A DNA stretch of 64,000 nt from Saturnia japonica (GCA_033032175.1 CM065304.1:6014001-6078000), one strand, 5' to 3'; shown: positions 1 through 11,519, numbered from the stretch's first letter. The notes: a model not told the origin generated them from the sequence alone. Made by a program: numbers and translations.

Positions 1-980
1 CAGGAGCAAAATTTTCATTTCAAGTGATTTGAGAGTGGAAATAATTAAATTCATTCATTTCATAAACACTTTAAAAAAAGAAATTTCTTCCAAACACTTT
101 CATTCTTCGCAATTAATATAAGTGAGCTTTAAATTTGCACTATTATTTTCATCTTGTCCTAAGTATTTAAGCCGCTTTAAAGATAACTGTACCACGGTTT
201 ATTTTTACTTAACAAGGGTGCTACCACAAAATATATAAGTACAGAAAGCCATAAAGTACCTACAACGAGCGATAACGGCTCACGCACACTTAAAGGCGCT
301 TTGCCCGATTTACGTAACTATTATTTTATGTGTGACACTTGTTTCTGAATTGGAAGTAAATAAATATTATGCAAATTATTCTGTATTTTCTTGTATAAAT
401 TCTACATTAAGGCGAAATCAATTCACGTTTTTAACCAACGTTTTTCAGTAACCAATTCATATATTTAAAATTAGAAATTAATGAACTTAAGCTATAATAA
501 GCCAATTCTTTATTTGAGAGTTAGCAATGGTCCGAATGCAGTTTTTACGAAAAGTAAAATTTGAAAGTTACCTTCCCGGAAAATTATAATTTTTTAGAAA
601 AATTGCAATTGCCTTTTTTGATCGGATTACACTTCCAAAACTCACGATTCGATAATTCTTTTTTTATTTTATTTCGTTACGATCCTCGAAGAGTTTGAAT
701 ATTATGAATTTAACTAAAAAAAGGAGGTAGTGCTTGTATACTATGTAAAGAAATGGCTAAATAAAAGTAAAAAGTCAAATAGACGCTCATGGGTTCATCC
801 TATTTTGATGCAAAAAGAACAACATGGTGAGATTCCATACACTTTATAATGATCTACGAAAAGATTAGTGTAACATTTGTGATTATCTTCGGATGAATAT
901 TAAAACATTCACAAATCATTAGATAATAAATCTATTATATGCAAACACGAACCTATTATTAGTTAAACTCAACGTGTTTA
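1..980. other. AT-rich non-coding stretch
   Basis: No open frame, RNA gene or repeat pair was recognised here. Poly-A/T runs are frequent and there is no sign of splice-bounded coding sequence. Confidence 0.5.
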
Positions 981-1184
981 TTATTAGCTAGCACTGTATT
1001 ACATAAAAAGGTACAGTGATATAGAAATCATGCGGCGGCAGCGTAGTGACGGCGCGGCGCGTCCATGGCGCCAAATAGACGAGCCCTAACGGTAACGGTA
1101 TGTAAACATAGAAAAGATGACTGCGAAAGAAAATTCTCTCCACTGTTACTTCAGCTATCTTTGGATCTCTGAGCTTCATCATAT

Positions 1185-1514
1185 TTGAAGCAAGTTCCTT
1201 ATGACAGCTATTGCCCCAGTGTCGAGGCATACTTATTTAAGCGATCGTCTGACATCTCTGGCCTATATTTTGTATCATATAAGGCCACTAACCTACACAA
1301 GAAATCACATAAAACGCAAGAAGTATTACCCATCACGAAGATTCGGCCTCAAAGAATTGCTGCTAGACGTGCCAGAGAAATTCTTTGTTTCAATAATGAC
1401 AATGAAGCTTTATGGTTAGATGAAGAAGTTGACACAATGAATGTTTCTGATGTAAACTGTTATAGTTATAAATGTTATAATAAAATGGGTTCGAAGTCCA
1501 CGGACTCAAGATGA
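1185..1514 (+). CDS. Possible C-terminal part of an unrecognised ORF (transposon-derived?)
   Basis: An open frame of about 109 codons ends at a TGA (1512-1514), with an AATAAA signal at about 1596-1601, as expected of a transcript 3' end. The frame opens without an ATG, so it would be the last part of a longer or spliced ORF. The product has a basic middle (IRPQRIAARRAREIL) followed by an acidic stretch (WLDEEVDT). About 160 bases after the stop is a G-rich segment of a kind often found at DNA-transposon ends. I could not assign a family. A chance frame remains possible, since a minus-strand frame overlaps the 5' part (988-1230). Confidence 0.2.
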   Translation: MKQVPYDSYCPSVEAYLFKRSSDISGLYFVSYKATNLHKKSHKTQEVLPITKIRPQRIAARRAREILCFNNDNEALWLDEEVDTMNVSDVNCYSYKCYNKMGSKSTDSR

Positions 1515-1675
1515 TTAAGTTTTTATCTTTCATTAGTATAATATAATTTTTTTTATTTTTTGTTAATTTTCATGTCTATGTTTGATTTTATTGGAAATAA
1601 AAATAACTTCGGAACAATGCTGTTTTAAATTGAAAAAATTTTAACTGTAAAATGGCAAAATATGTGACATCATAC

Positions 1676-1775
1676 TAGGTAGGGGGGGAGGAGGTCTCAC
1701 AAATGTGACCAGCTGTGACAAGGACGGGGGAGGGGTCCAAAAATCATGAAATTCGTGTGACGTAATTTATGGATG
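1676..1775. repeat. G-rich segment followed by a GTGACGTAATTTATGGATGA motif
   Basis: Two G runs (about 1682-1693 and 1723-1735) alternate with short TGTGAC words and are followed by the motif at about 1757-1776. I associate similar G-rich 'gtgacgtaatttatgga' segments with the ends of insect DNA transposons, from memory. No inverted partner was found in this window. Confidence 0.3.
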
Positions 1776-2335
1776 ACCTCGTAGGTATTGCTGATGCCAG
1801 ACCTAAGTATTTTTTATAGTCGAGCGTAGGTAGCTAGCTAAATTTAAGATCGACCGAAGCCAACTTTCTGTATCTATATATATGTTGTGGTACCGTGGTG
1901 AAAAAAGTTTGAGAATCGCTGAGTTACACCGCTGGCTTCACTTTGTTAAATAAAGTACGGTATAATGGATGTTGAAAATTGATATAGAGTGGATCCCTTA
2001 ATTGAAGTGAGTCTTATTTTATATAAAGTAATTTAAAAGTATTAATTTACAGAAACTATGATAATTTCGTGATAAGGGACATAGTAAAAAAATAGATCAT
2101 GGGCAAAGGGCTTATTGAGCATAACTAAGCAGACATTATGTTCCTTTCTACATAGATTATATTATTTTTAATATTACATATTAACATATTTATCTATCAA
2201 CATATAGTATAAAAGAAAGTCGCTATCCGCGTCTGTCTGTTTGTCAGCTTACTTTTTCTAAACCATACAACGTATATTTATACGGTTTTCACTGTCATTT
2301 AGAGAATTTTTAAGGAAGACTTGTATATATATATG

Positions 2336-2565
2336 ACTGCATCGTTAGCCTAGTGGTCGTTAGCGCGACTGCTATGAGCGAGGTCCTGGGTTCGAATCCC
2401 AGGTCGAGCAAAGTGTTATTGGGGTTATCCTATGAAATTCTCAGTAGGCTCGCACCCATTACATGGGACCTAAAAACATACTCGGCGAACTGTGGGTGTA
2501 CAATTGTACACTTCTGCCTAACCCTTCGGAGAATATAGGCGTGGTGGTATGTTTGTATGTAATAT
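2336..2565 (+). mobile_element. tRNA-derived SINE, family S1
   Basis: The tRNA-like head carries a pol III A box (TTAGCCTAGTGG, 2345-2356) and B box (GGTTCGAATCC, 2389-2399) at the expected spacing. The body contains 'CATGGGACCTAAAAACATA', shared with the reverse-strand copies at 9840-10105 and 33395-33590. The head is not a complete cloverleaf, so it is a SINE promoter rather than a tRNA gene. Moth and butterfly genomes carry many such SINEs. Confidence 0.8.
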
Positions 2566-2957
2566 AATACATCCCAATTAAGTAATATGTAGTAGAGAAA
2601 ACCCAATGTTTTGGAATCAAGTCGTTAAAAAAACAATTTTCTGCCCTTTACATGGCTAACGCTGGCTGAACCATTTGATATACATCAAAAGAATGTATTA
2701 AAGAATTGCAGATCTTCAAAAAACCTAGAGAAAAGTTCGCGATGGCATATTATTATATCTATCTCTTAAGGTTGACTCACACTAACCATTTTTATGTTCA
2801 ACATATTAATTAGTTTTTTTTTTCAATTTACTATTAATGCTTATATTAATACGCTTATGCTTATGTTAGTAAACTTGAGCATTTAATGTAAATTGAAATT
2901 GCCCTGAAAATTATATCATTTAAATGAATACCGTAGAAGTTATCACGGATTCCGGAA

Positions 2958-3179
2958 ATGGACACGGATAGCCAAACAAATCTCTCTGAGCGAAACGGTT
3001 GGCTGGCCCCAGCACACAACACCTTTGCTGCCACCCGTGCCGCGGTAATTTGCGCATGTCAAGCTAAGCGTACTTTTTGTAACTATGAATTTATGAGCAG
3101 ACTATCCAATATTAAAGCGATAAAATCTAAATCAATCGAATATGATGATCATTTAAAAATAAAAGACACCAATTTGTGA
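2958..3179 (+). CDS. Short open frame, 73 codons, unknown
   Basis: An ATG-initiated frame with a somewhat higher GC content than its surroundings (2950-3070). The predicted product has no motif, signal peptide or membrane segment I recognise. No splice sites or family match support it, so it may be a chance frame. Confidence 0.1.
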   Translation: MDTDSQTNLSERNGWLAPAHNTFAATRAAVICACQAKRTFCNYEFMSRLSNIKAIKSKSIEYDDHLKIKDTNL

Positions 3180-4200
3180 ACTGCACTTGTGCGAAGCTGA
3201 AGTGGGTCGCCAGTATATTTATTATTATCAGTTTAATTATTTTTATATAATATAAAAAAGCTGAAGCTTTTTCTCTTTCTTTGTTTAAACGAGCTAATCT
3301 CTGGAACTACCAGTCGTATTTGGAAAATTATTTTCGAATATAATGACCAGATTAATAATAAATAGTACAGATAATATAGTATTAGGCTATATCTCTCAGC
3401 TAACCTTAAATATTGATTTTTGTTAAGTAATTCAGAAGAAAAAGCGCTCCGAAACCGAAATTCCTTGAAGCCGCCGATCACAGCTCAGGAGCTCAGGAGT
3501 ATATAATACTTATTTAATGTTTATATTACTCACTAGCAAAACCTCGCAACTTCCTTCGTTTTAATTAAAATATAAAATTTAATAACAATAAAAATCAACA
3601 AAGGTAAACCTAGCTTCCAATTAGTGGAAGATTTTCAGAATCAGATCAGTAGTTTCAAAGATTACCTCCTACATAACTTTACCTCTTCATAATAAATTAA
3701 TAATAATATATGTAGTATACATAGATTGCTTTGATATAACCAATATTTTTTTAAAAATGTCGCTACACGCTCTAAAATAAAAATCATTTTAAAATTCACA
3801 ATCAAGCAGTAAATACTTTTAATTTATTTTCATCTGATTTAGATACTTCGGGTAAAAGACTCCGAAAAAAATATTTAGGAAATCTCTTTCATTCAAATTT
3901 AATAACTGTACAATTGACTATTAAATCTTAATTTTATTATTTATCATTAAAGCTGTCATCGTTTCAATCTGGATTAATTATAACGCCCGCCGGCTTATAA
4001 TCTAGCAGATGATCTCGAAGGTCGGTAGTGGCACCGTGAAATTGATAATATACGTTATATTTGCCAACTTGTAACCCTCACACAAAACTATTGTTTACAC
4101 CCTAAATTTCTCTATTTTTAACCGGTCTCTATTTGCCTTTACGTCTGAGTTAACGACGGAGAGCGATTCAATATTTTTTTAAACTACATAATACATTGTC
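3180..4200. other. AT-rich non-coding stretch
   Basis: No supported gene or repeat was recognised. The minus-strand frame at 3233-3481 is of low complexity (Phe/Leu/Tyr-rich) and was not accepted. Confidence 0.4.
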
Positions 4201-4361
4201 GAATGCTTTTCGAGTCGTGGTTTTTATGTTCAATGAGACAGAAATTAACGTTTCAAATTAAATTTCAAATAGGTGATTTGAATACGACAATTGTGTATGG
4301 ATGGCGACCACCATACATCTATCATAGTGGCGCGCTTAGGCATGTCACATTCCGGGATGCG

Positions 4362-4400
4362 TATATAACTTTCCGTTTTCAATACGTCCCCCAAAGAGAG
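4362..4400 (+). promoter_or_regulatory. Possible TATA-type core promoter with short first exon
   Basis: A TATATAA element (about 4362-4368) is followed about 40 bp later by an ATG triplet group, ATGAACCAG, directly joined to a consensus splice donor GTACGT at about 4410. This order could be a promoter with a tiny first coding exon. No matching second exon was identified, so it may be coincidence. Confidence 0.15.
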
Positions 4401-4454
4401 ATGAACCAGGTACGTTTTTCTAAGGACCTAAACAACTGTTTATTTGTCTAACCA

Positions 4455-4670
4455 TTTTTTTTTTAACGTTGAGAATCCCGTCATGGGTACACACCTGCCC
4501 GGGGGGACGAGTGGTTATGTGAGACTAAACTCCACGGTGTACCATCCGCCGCGCCGCGCCGCCTGGATAGGGCGACGCGCGACCTGCAGGTAGCATACTA
4601 CCGCGTCGCCCCGAAGCGACGGCCGCCGGACCGGCAATACCGGGCCTCGGCCTAATTAGGAGACAGCTTA
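4455..4670 (-). mobile_element. GC-rich LINE-type retroposon tail, reverse strand
   Basis: The left edge is a poly-T run (4455-4464), which is a poly(A) tail on the minus strand. The body is unusually GC-rich and shares 'GTCATGGGTACACACC' and 'GTTATGTGAGACT' with the segment starting at 22000. The arrangement is that of a 5'-truncated non-LTR element. The clade is not determined. Confidence 0.6.
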
Positions 4671-4679
4671 GTACATCCT

Positions 4680-5820
4680 AGCTTAATTAGATACGCTTAT
4701 TTAGCAACTTCAATTGACAAGGTTAACAAAAATCCGTACTCAACGAGTTTTATTTTTACCAGATAAGTACGTACCAATTTGGATAGTGTAAGTACGAAAA
4801 AGCTTAATAAATCAACCGGGTAGTGATCTGTACTTGACTGTATTGTGACTACTGTGCACACGGTGATAAGCTAGTTAGAGTGACTATATTTAGATCTGTT
4901 GCGTTTCGGGATTAGCCCGTGTATATCCAGCTACCTAGAGATTTGAAAGTCAGCTTCGTGATGGCCTACCGATTGTTTTAATGGCTTGTCTAAGTCTGAC
5001 AAACCCAAATTTTAGAGTACTCTAATAAAACTGATATTAGACAACGCCATTCTATATACTTGATAAATAATATTCTAATTAAAATTAAACCAATATTTTA
5101 ATTTACAAAATTTTTGCATAATTTAAAATAGCAGGATTTTTTTTTTATGTTCCAAATTTTTCTTTTCAAACTCAAAGGCTGTAATCCCTGGAGCACGTTG
5201 CTATTGGTACTGCTGTTTTGAGACACCTGAAACACATAAAAATAATTAATTAAATTTTAAGTTTTTGTTCAATTTAGTTTTTCATTAAAATTAATTAAAC
5301 GCGTCTTGACGTCCCGGACACGGAGAGGGAACCACGGGAAGTGGGTCAAAAACGAATTTTTTAGCACACCCACCCACCCGAAATGGGTGACTTACCTTAT
5401 CGATAAGGTAGACTTTGGTTTATTCAAATATTAAAATCGTAAGAACTCAGTAGCTATAAGTGCTAGACAAATAATTTAAATTACAGTAGATTTCTAGAGA
5501 CACCGGCTTTCATATCTATTAAAATCTAAAATAAAATAGATTATTTCTTCATTAACTCTAACAAAACTCTGGAGCGCGATTATGACGAATTAAAAACAAG
5601 ATACATAGTTAGTATGACAACTTAGGGTATATTATAGTTTTAGATATACCCGGACCGTAGCAAAGCTACAGGGACTATCTGCATATACGTATTTATAAAA
5701 TAACTATCTACAACTTATACAATTTTGTTAGAATATTTAGACGATCGTTGCTACACTACAAAAATACAGCTCAACACAAGAGTTAGATATAAGTAGATTA
5801 AGTACTATATAATAAATTTT
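4680..5820. other. AT-rich non-coding stretch
   Basis: No supported gene was found. The stretch may include the upstream flank of the LINE ORF1 that begins at 6003. Confidence 0.4.
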
Positions 5821-6002
5821 AAGGAGACACTATTTGGTTGACGGTCTATCGGCCACTGACGTGTGTTCACAATAAGAACTGTATACATCATATACAACTA
5901 ACATTTAGACATAGTTAACCTTTTGGTTTACTTTTATTATCTACAATCCCTATCTTAATTATACTCTCTCTCTCTTGAAAAAGAACCCGTATTGAATAAA
6001 AT

Positions 6003-7401
6003 ATGAGTTCTACAGCCGGACTACCACTGACCCACGTAGAGGAGAGGAAAAAAGCTACAACTACCAAAGACGTGATAAGGAACCCGAGAACATCGAAGGG
6101 CCCAGTTAACATCGAGTCCAGGGCCACGAAACTATATCAAGACACGAAACAACAACTGGAGTCTTCGGGAAACCTTAAAGTAACCATAAACAAGACGGTC
6201 ATCAATAATTTGGGTGAGCTATACCAAATTATTCTGAATTACAACGCAATAATTAAAGATTTTGAGACCCAGGCACTAAGTATCCAATGTAAGAACTTGG
6301 AAGAACTCCACAGGCAAGAGAGGCTACACGCAGATAAGATAGCGGAAGCTCGCGAAGAACGAAGCGGGAAGCCGGGAGAGAACGGGTCATAAAAGCGGAT
6401 CTACAGGATCTGGCCAAAGAAATTGTTGATAAAGAGGATAGAGATCATTCAGAAATAGCAAAGGTGACAAAAAGCGGAATAGAATAACTAAATATAAAGG
6501 TAGACGAAATCAGAGGGAAGACGGAAACAACTATGACTATGACTAAAACTAGCGATAACGCTGAAAGCGCGGTCAGTAACTTCCAAACAGTACCAGAGAG
6601 AGGTGATACATTCTATTATAGTTTCTTCTACCTCGGATGGTGACAATAGCAGTGACATAATAAAACAGATAAGAACTGAAATCGACGCTAAGAAAACCGG
6701 TCTGAGGGTTGACCGCCTCCGCAAGGCCAAGGACCAAAAAGTTATACTGGGCTGTAGCTCGAAGGAAAAAGTGTCTAAAATAGCACAGCGCCTGAGAGAG
6801 ACAGCCCCCACTCTGGCCACAGAAGAGGTACATAACAAGGATCCCTTGGTCATCATAAAAAACCTACTGAGATCCAATACCGACGAGGACATAATTGAGG
6901 CTGTACGAAACTAAAAGGAACATCTGTTTAGAGACATTCTGGAAAATGACTACAGAACTACTGTGAAGTGCAGACGTAGAGCCAGAAATGACCAATTCAG
7001 TCACGTCGTGCTAAGCGTGTCCCTAAAGATCTGGTGCAAGCTTATAAAGGCGGAAAAAATTTTACGTGGACATCCAAAGGGTAGCGGTGCAGGACCAGTC
7101 GCCGCTGGTGCCGTGCACCTGCTGCCTAAACTATGGGTATGGCAAGAAGTCTTGCAAAGAAGAGACGTACGCATGCAGCCACTGTGGTGGTAAACACCAC
7201 ACTGAATGCCGTTCATGGAGGGAAGGCAGAATGCCCGTCTGCCAAAACTGCGTGCAAGCGAAGGTGGAACAGACGGACTATAATGCCTTCCACAATGCAT
7301 GCCCCACAAGGAAAAATGGGAGACTATCGCGAGGTCCAATTCGGCGTATGGATGATAAAGAAATTGACAAAGTAGTAGGGGGTACAGTTGATAAAAAATA
7401 G
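6003..7401 (+). pseudogene. Non-LTR retrotransposon ORF1 (gag-like, zinc-knuckle), R1/jockey group, frameshifted
   Basis: This is a gag-like ORF1 of a LINE, whose product normally binds the element RNA. The reading starts at ATG 6003 with a hydrophilic N-terminal part (to 6392), shifts frame near 6380, returns to the first frame by about 6603, and shifts again near 7060 to end at TAA 7399-7401. The middle part carries RVDRLRKAKDQKVILGC, typical of the region before the knuckles in R1-clade ORF1s. The last part has three Cys/His clusters: CTCCLNYGYGKKSC (7120-7160, where Tyr replaces the usual His), CSHCGGKHHTEC, and CQNC with a distal HNAC. At least three frame disruptions and one internal stop show it is not functional as written. 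No reverse transcriptase follows. Confidence 0.8.
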
Positions 7402-8480
7402 ATATAGAACATTACATTCATAAGCCGTTCAGGCATAACAAAAGCTAGATAGATAAAATATAAAAACACAACCAATTAAATTCAATAAAGAAAATTTCTA
7501 ATTAGGTCTGTAGCGAATAAAATTAGACATAAATGGGTTGGCAACAAACAGGTCAACAGGAAACTCCAAACTTAAAACAAAATACAAATCATTTAGTAAT
7601 AATCAATAACAACAGTGCGAAAAAATATTTTACTAAAACATGCGTAACACATTGAACAAACGAAAGATATGCATTAGCAATAAAACAAGAGTTATATATA
7701 TATATATATACATATGTGATAAATAAGGTTTAATATCGGTAAAAAATTAGTGTACAATTACACGATGTAATTGTTACCATAAATAGTTAAATTAAATAGT
7801 AAATATAAATGCAACGTTATGTATACATAAATTAATAACTAATAATAAATATTCTAACTTTAAGACATACATATTCATTTCACTATACGAAACCTCATTA
7901 GAGTATAAAATTAAATATAGGTGTAGAAAAAACAAGGAATAAAAGCGATAACAATCAATGACGAAACAAGTTTGCTTTAAGGTAAAATAATTCAAATACT
8001 TAAGAAACCTTTCTCGAGAACAAAAAGGAAAATAGTTGAAACGCAGAAATTTAATAGGAACCATATGTAATAAAAATTTAATTGTACATTAAAGATATTA
8101 ACTAAGTACATTTTAAACGTTAATACAGACCCCCGAATAAAAATATGTAGCAAATAGGAAAGAATGAAAACAAGCATATAAATAAGCCTGCGCACCAATA
8201 AAAACCCAAAAGCATTGGTATATTGCCACCCATACAAGGTCTCTGCAAAATATACAGGGGAACCTTCGAGGACGGTCTGGGTGACGTGAAGTCTAAACGG
8301 TCGCCATCCCAAAAAAAAAGTCGTGTCTAGGCTTAGCATAAGGCACAATGCCGTCACTTGGCCTGCTACTTTACAAAAAAATATATTTGCAACACAAAAA
8401 GTATCATCGTAACTTTAATATTGCTTATAAAGTCTTCAAGAGTTATTTCTTTATTCTTTTAAAATATTAAAAAAAATCCG
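7402..8480 (+). other. A-rich tail downstream of LINE ORF1
   Basis: The plus strand is strongly richer in A than in T from ORF1 to about 8340, so the segment probably belongs to the same transcript-derived element. Minus-strand frames here (7792-8064, 7992-8357) are Phe/Tyr-rich shadows of the A-rich strand. A short AT dinucleotide run lies at about 7690-7710. There is no endonuclease or reverse-transcriptase motif in any frame. Confidence 0.5.
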
Positions 8481-8509
8481 TCACGGATTGCCTGGTAGAT
8501 GTGAAACAT

Positions 8510-8790
8510 GGAAGGGGGGGTCCCAAAGGGTGTCCCGACAATTTCCCTGTGGTCAGTCCTTGGGGGATCCCGTGGGGGTTAGTGGAGGGGGTCAGGGGGT
8601 TTCAGAGGGTGTCCCGACAATTTCTCTGTGGTGGTCGGTTTTAGGGGGGTCAGGGGTCCCAGAGGGTGTCTCGACAGCTCCCCTGTGGGTCTCCTTGGAG
8701 GTCCTGTGGGGTGTCCCAAAAGGTGTCCCGACAATTTCCCTGTGGGATGTCTTTGGGGGTCGATGTGGGGTCAATGGGGGGTCAGAGTGG
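8510..8790 (+). repeat. G-rich minisatellite, about 57-bp unit
   Basis: The marker TGTCCCGACA (once TGTCTCGACA) recurs at 8531, 8610, 8667 and 8724, spaced 79, 57 and 57 bp. The plus strand is rich in runs of four to seven G. Open frames across it on both strands are repeat artefacts. Confidence 0.8.
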
Positions 8791-8944
8791 TTGCAGTGAT
8801 TATTTTCACAATTGTATATTCATAATTCATAGTACATATATTCGATCAAATAGCGTGGCGATACGGCGCCACGGCCTGTATCACTACGCCAACAATCAGG
8901 TTTACCCCTCGCCTATAGATGTTTTACATAAAAACTGGAGAAGC

Positions 8945-8961
8945 AAAAAAAAAAAAAAAAA
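8945..8961 (+). repeat. Poly(A) run of 17, possible 3' end of the ORF1 element
   Basis: A pure A17 tract lies in the same orientation as the LINE ORF1. It would fit the 3' end of that element, which would then be roughly 3 kb long. No matching target-site duplication was found upstream. Confidence 0.35.
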
Positions 8962-8999
8962 GAATGTTTTTGTGTCTGAATTATATTAATCTTTGCATT

Positions 9000-9330
9000 T
9001 ACACAAGGTAAATTGAAAATTTAATAAACCACTGACAATACGAAATCTCTGCTGTACGTAACAGAATACCAAATCTCGACTCAATCAGACCTGTGTAAGA
9101 CGCTCAAATCTATTTATCAACTGTAAAAGAGCTGATAATCTTCAAATGGCTGAACAGATTTTCTTTAGTCATAGCTAAGAAAACTCTCGATCAAAACACC
9201 TTTCAAACAAAAAAAAACTAGATCTAAGTCGGTTAAGCCGTTTGTAAGCTACGATGGCACAGACAGACACACAAATACACACGACAAACTTATAACACCC
9301 CTCTTTTGGTGTCGGGGGTTAAAAAATAAC
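9000..9330 (+). repeat. Dispersed repeat ending in a GGTGTCGGGGGTTAAAA motif
   Basis: The stretch contains the words CTAGATCTAAGTCGGTTAAG and ACAGACAGACACAC and closes with the motif at about 9310-9326. I recall this arrangement from many moth and butterfly sequences. No second full copy occurs here. Confidence 0.4.
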
Positions 9331-9839
9331 TTAAATATTCAATCGCTTGCGTTTATTGCTTATAGTATCGGCTAGATTTATTTGCAAGTACTTCTGATAA
9401 GTAAAAAAAATATCAGCACAGGGGGCTAGTGTTTACCGATTGCTGTAAATAGAGGATATTGTTTGAATTCCTATTGTAGTGGTGTTTGCAAAAAAATTAA
9501 GCTTTATAAATAGTAAGCCTCCGGTATTTGTTTAATCATAATCAGTCATAACTGTTTCGATTTGCTAGTTTTATTTGAATAAGTTTTATGAAAACAATAA
9601 TAAATTTAGAGTAACGACGACGTTTGTTCGGGATTTTTCAATGAAGGCTCGATTTCCCGGAAACATTTTTGTAAGAGAAAAAATTATCAATCAGAACATA
9701 TTTGAATGAAGTCTTAAAGAAGCAATACTATATATACTCAGTAAGTAATTAAGTATACTAAGTAAAGATATGTTATTGATTACAAGCCGTTTTCTAATAA
9801 CCTATCTAACCGTTGTTTCGGTTACTAACATAACACATA

Positions 9840-10105
9840 ACATAACATACCATCACGTCTGTATTCCCCGAACGGTTAGGCAGAGGATTTACTAATGTAC
9901 ACCCACAGTTCGCCGTGTATGTTTTTAGGTCCCATGTAATAGGGGGCGAGTCTATTTCCATTAATCGGGCACGAATCCAAACTCCGGGCGGCTACTGAGT
10001 ATTTCATAGGAAAAACCCGATAACACTTTGCTCGACCTGGGATTCGAACCCAGGACCTCGCTCATAGCAGTCGCGCTTACGACCACTAGGCTAACGAGGT
10101 AGTCA
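9840..10105 (-). mobile_element. tRNA-derived SINE, family S1, reverse strand
   Basis: The B box (reverse complement of 10041-10050) and A box (10083-10094) are present on the minus strand. The copy is slightly longer than the one at 2336, with an extra 'ATCGGGCACGAATCCAAACT' segment that is also in the 33395 copy. Confidence 0.8.
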
Positions 10106-10472
10106 AATATAACCTTTTTCTTTACTTTTTTTCAATTACCTATCAATGGGTAGTTTTTCGTATCTAAATAATATATATCCTAAGAGAGAAGCCGATAGCT
10201 ATCTTTAGTTAAAGATAGTACTTATTACAAATATGTACTAATCGGGGATAGTAAACTCAGCTATATTATTGAAAACGGACCGTAAGTTTGCATTAAATCG
10301 ATCAATGGAGGTTTAATACCTACTATTAGCTTGGGTTATCGGTGATCCGTCATTCTATAATTGCTATCTATCTGATTAGCTACAATATCCGAATCGTAAA
10401 TCTGTCAGTAAAATAGAGGTAACCTTAGGTGTGTTTCGACAACTATTTTTAGAGCAAGACTCTCTAGGCTTA

Positions 10473-11513
10473 CACCCGGTTTCTGAAAGGTTGATCAAAC
10501 TATCGTTCAACTGACACAGCTGTCAACTTAACATCGTTGTCAAATTAGTTCGAGTTTCTGAAACGTTGATTAGTGTTAAATTTACTAATCTATGATCATT
10601 TAGATTTGACATTGATATTATTTTTTTATTATGGTCACATTGCGGATACCGTTCAACTTTACATTCAATAGCTCATTCGTAACTGTTAAATCTGTTGTTA
10701 AACGAACAGCTGTTTATGAGTTGTGCGTCCAGACGAGTACGATTACCGCTTTTATTACACGCCAGGAGTATTACATACCTACTATTCTTTGTTTATATTA
10801 TTGCGATTTTACTACAAAAATTATAAAATGAGTTCACGGGGAAAAATTTTTACCGAAAAAGAAAAGTGTAAGCTTTTGGAACTAATTCAAAGGTAAGTTC
10901 CTACATATGGAATAACTGTACAAAGGTTTGACGGCTTGATAATTGAAAATATTTGTTTTGTTTATGTAGATACAGTATATTGTGCGTTTATATTACAATA
11001 GACTTTGTTTGCAGGTACAAAGATGTTATAGAAAATAAGAGCACTAATGCAGTTTTTACAACAACAAAAAAAACGAAACTTGGGAGGTCATTGCGTTAGA
11101 GTTTAATAGTACCGCTTAAGTGCCAAGAACTATGAAACAGTTAAATATCTTCACTGCTAGAAATGCTCAAGTTGGCAACCGTGAGAGTCATGATCGTTTT
11201 ATAACAAAATTTTAGTTTTAAATAAACTAAAATCAACTTAAATCAATAGTTAACTCGTCAAGGAGCACTGATTACTTGACAACGCGTTTGACAGTACATT
11301 AATCTATGATCATGACTTAACTAGCTTTCGAGAAACCCAAAATGGCATTTGACAAGCGATTTTAGTCTAAATTTTGACATATCTGTCAACTGAACTGTTG
11401 ATCAAATTAAAGTAGTTAACCATGCTTTTAGCAACTCAATATACACTTAACAAGAGATTTGACAGTTGATTAGTTAATTTTTGTGATGATCAACCTTTCG
11501 GAAACCGGGCGTG
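10473..11513 (+). mobile_element. Inverted-repeat DNA transposon remnant (Harbinger-like?) with Myb/SANT-like ORF
   Basis: The ends are inverted: CACCCGGTTTCTGAAAGG at the left and, on the minus strand, CACGCCCGGTTTCCGAAAGG at the right, both continuing into TTGATCA. Subterminal regions are full of GATCA and CTGTCAA words. The 1.04-kb interior holds only a short spliced ORF and no transposase. A convincing target-site duplication was not found, so the superfamily call rests on the Myb/SANT-like ORF. Confidence 0.6.
10828..11200 (+). pseudogene. Myb/SANT-like DNA-binding ORF, two exons, broken
   Basis: Exon 1 starts at ATG 10828 and ends at 10892 with a consensus donor GTAAGT. Exon 2 starts at 11015 after TTTGCAG. 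Together they begin a product with FTEKEKCKLLELIQRY, then KDVIENKSTNAV, followed in a shifted frame by NETWEVIALEFNST and VPRTMKQL. This is the pattern of Myb/SANT-like domains in Harbinger-associated proteins and in MSANTD/zeste-like factors. A one-base problem in the A run near 11060-11066 and an internal stop at the Thr-Ala junction break it. It sits centrally in the inverted-repeat element. Confidence 0.55.
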
Positions 11514-11519
11514 AGTGTC

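Noticed and set aside
2340..2412. A true tRNA gene on the plus strand
   Set aside because: A and B boxes are present, but the flanking bases do not pair into an acceptor stem, and the same head is fused to a common body in three copies, so it is a SINE.
3233..3481. 82-codon minus-strand protein
   Set aside because: Low-complexity, no motif, AT-rich context.
7792..8357. Minus-strand Phe/Tyr-rich open frames as membrane proteins
   Set aside because: They are the complement of the A-rich LINE tail; hydrophobicity follows from base composition.
8488..8989. Gly/Val-Ser-rich proteins across the G-rich minisatellite
   Set aside because: Frames are open on both strands because of the tandem repeat and have no start context or homology.
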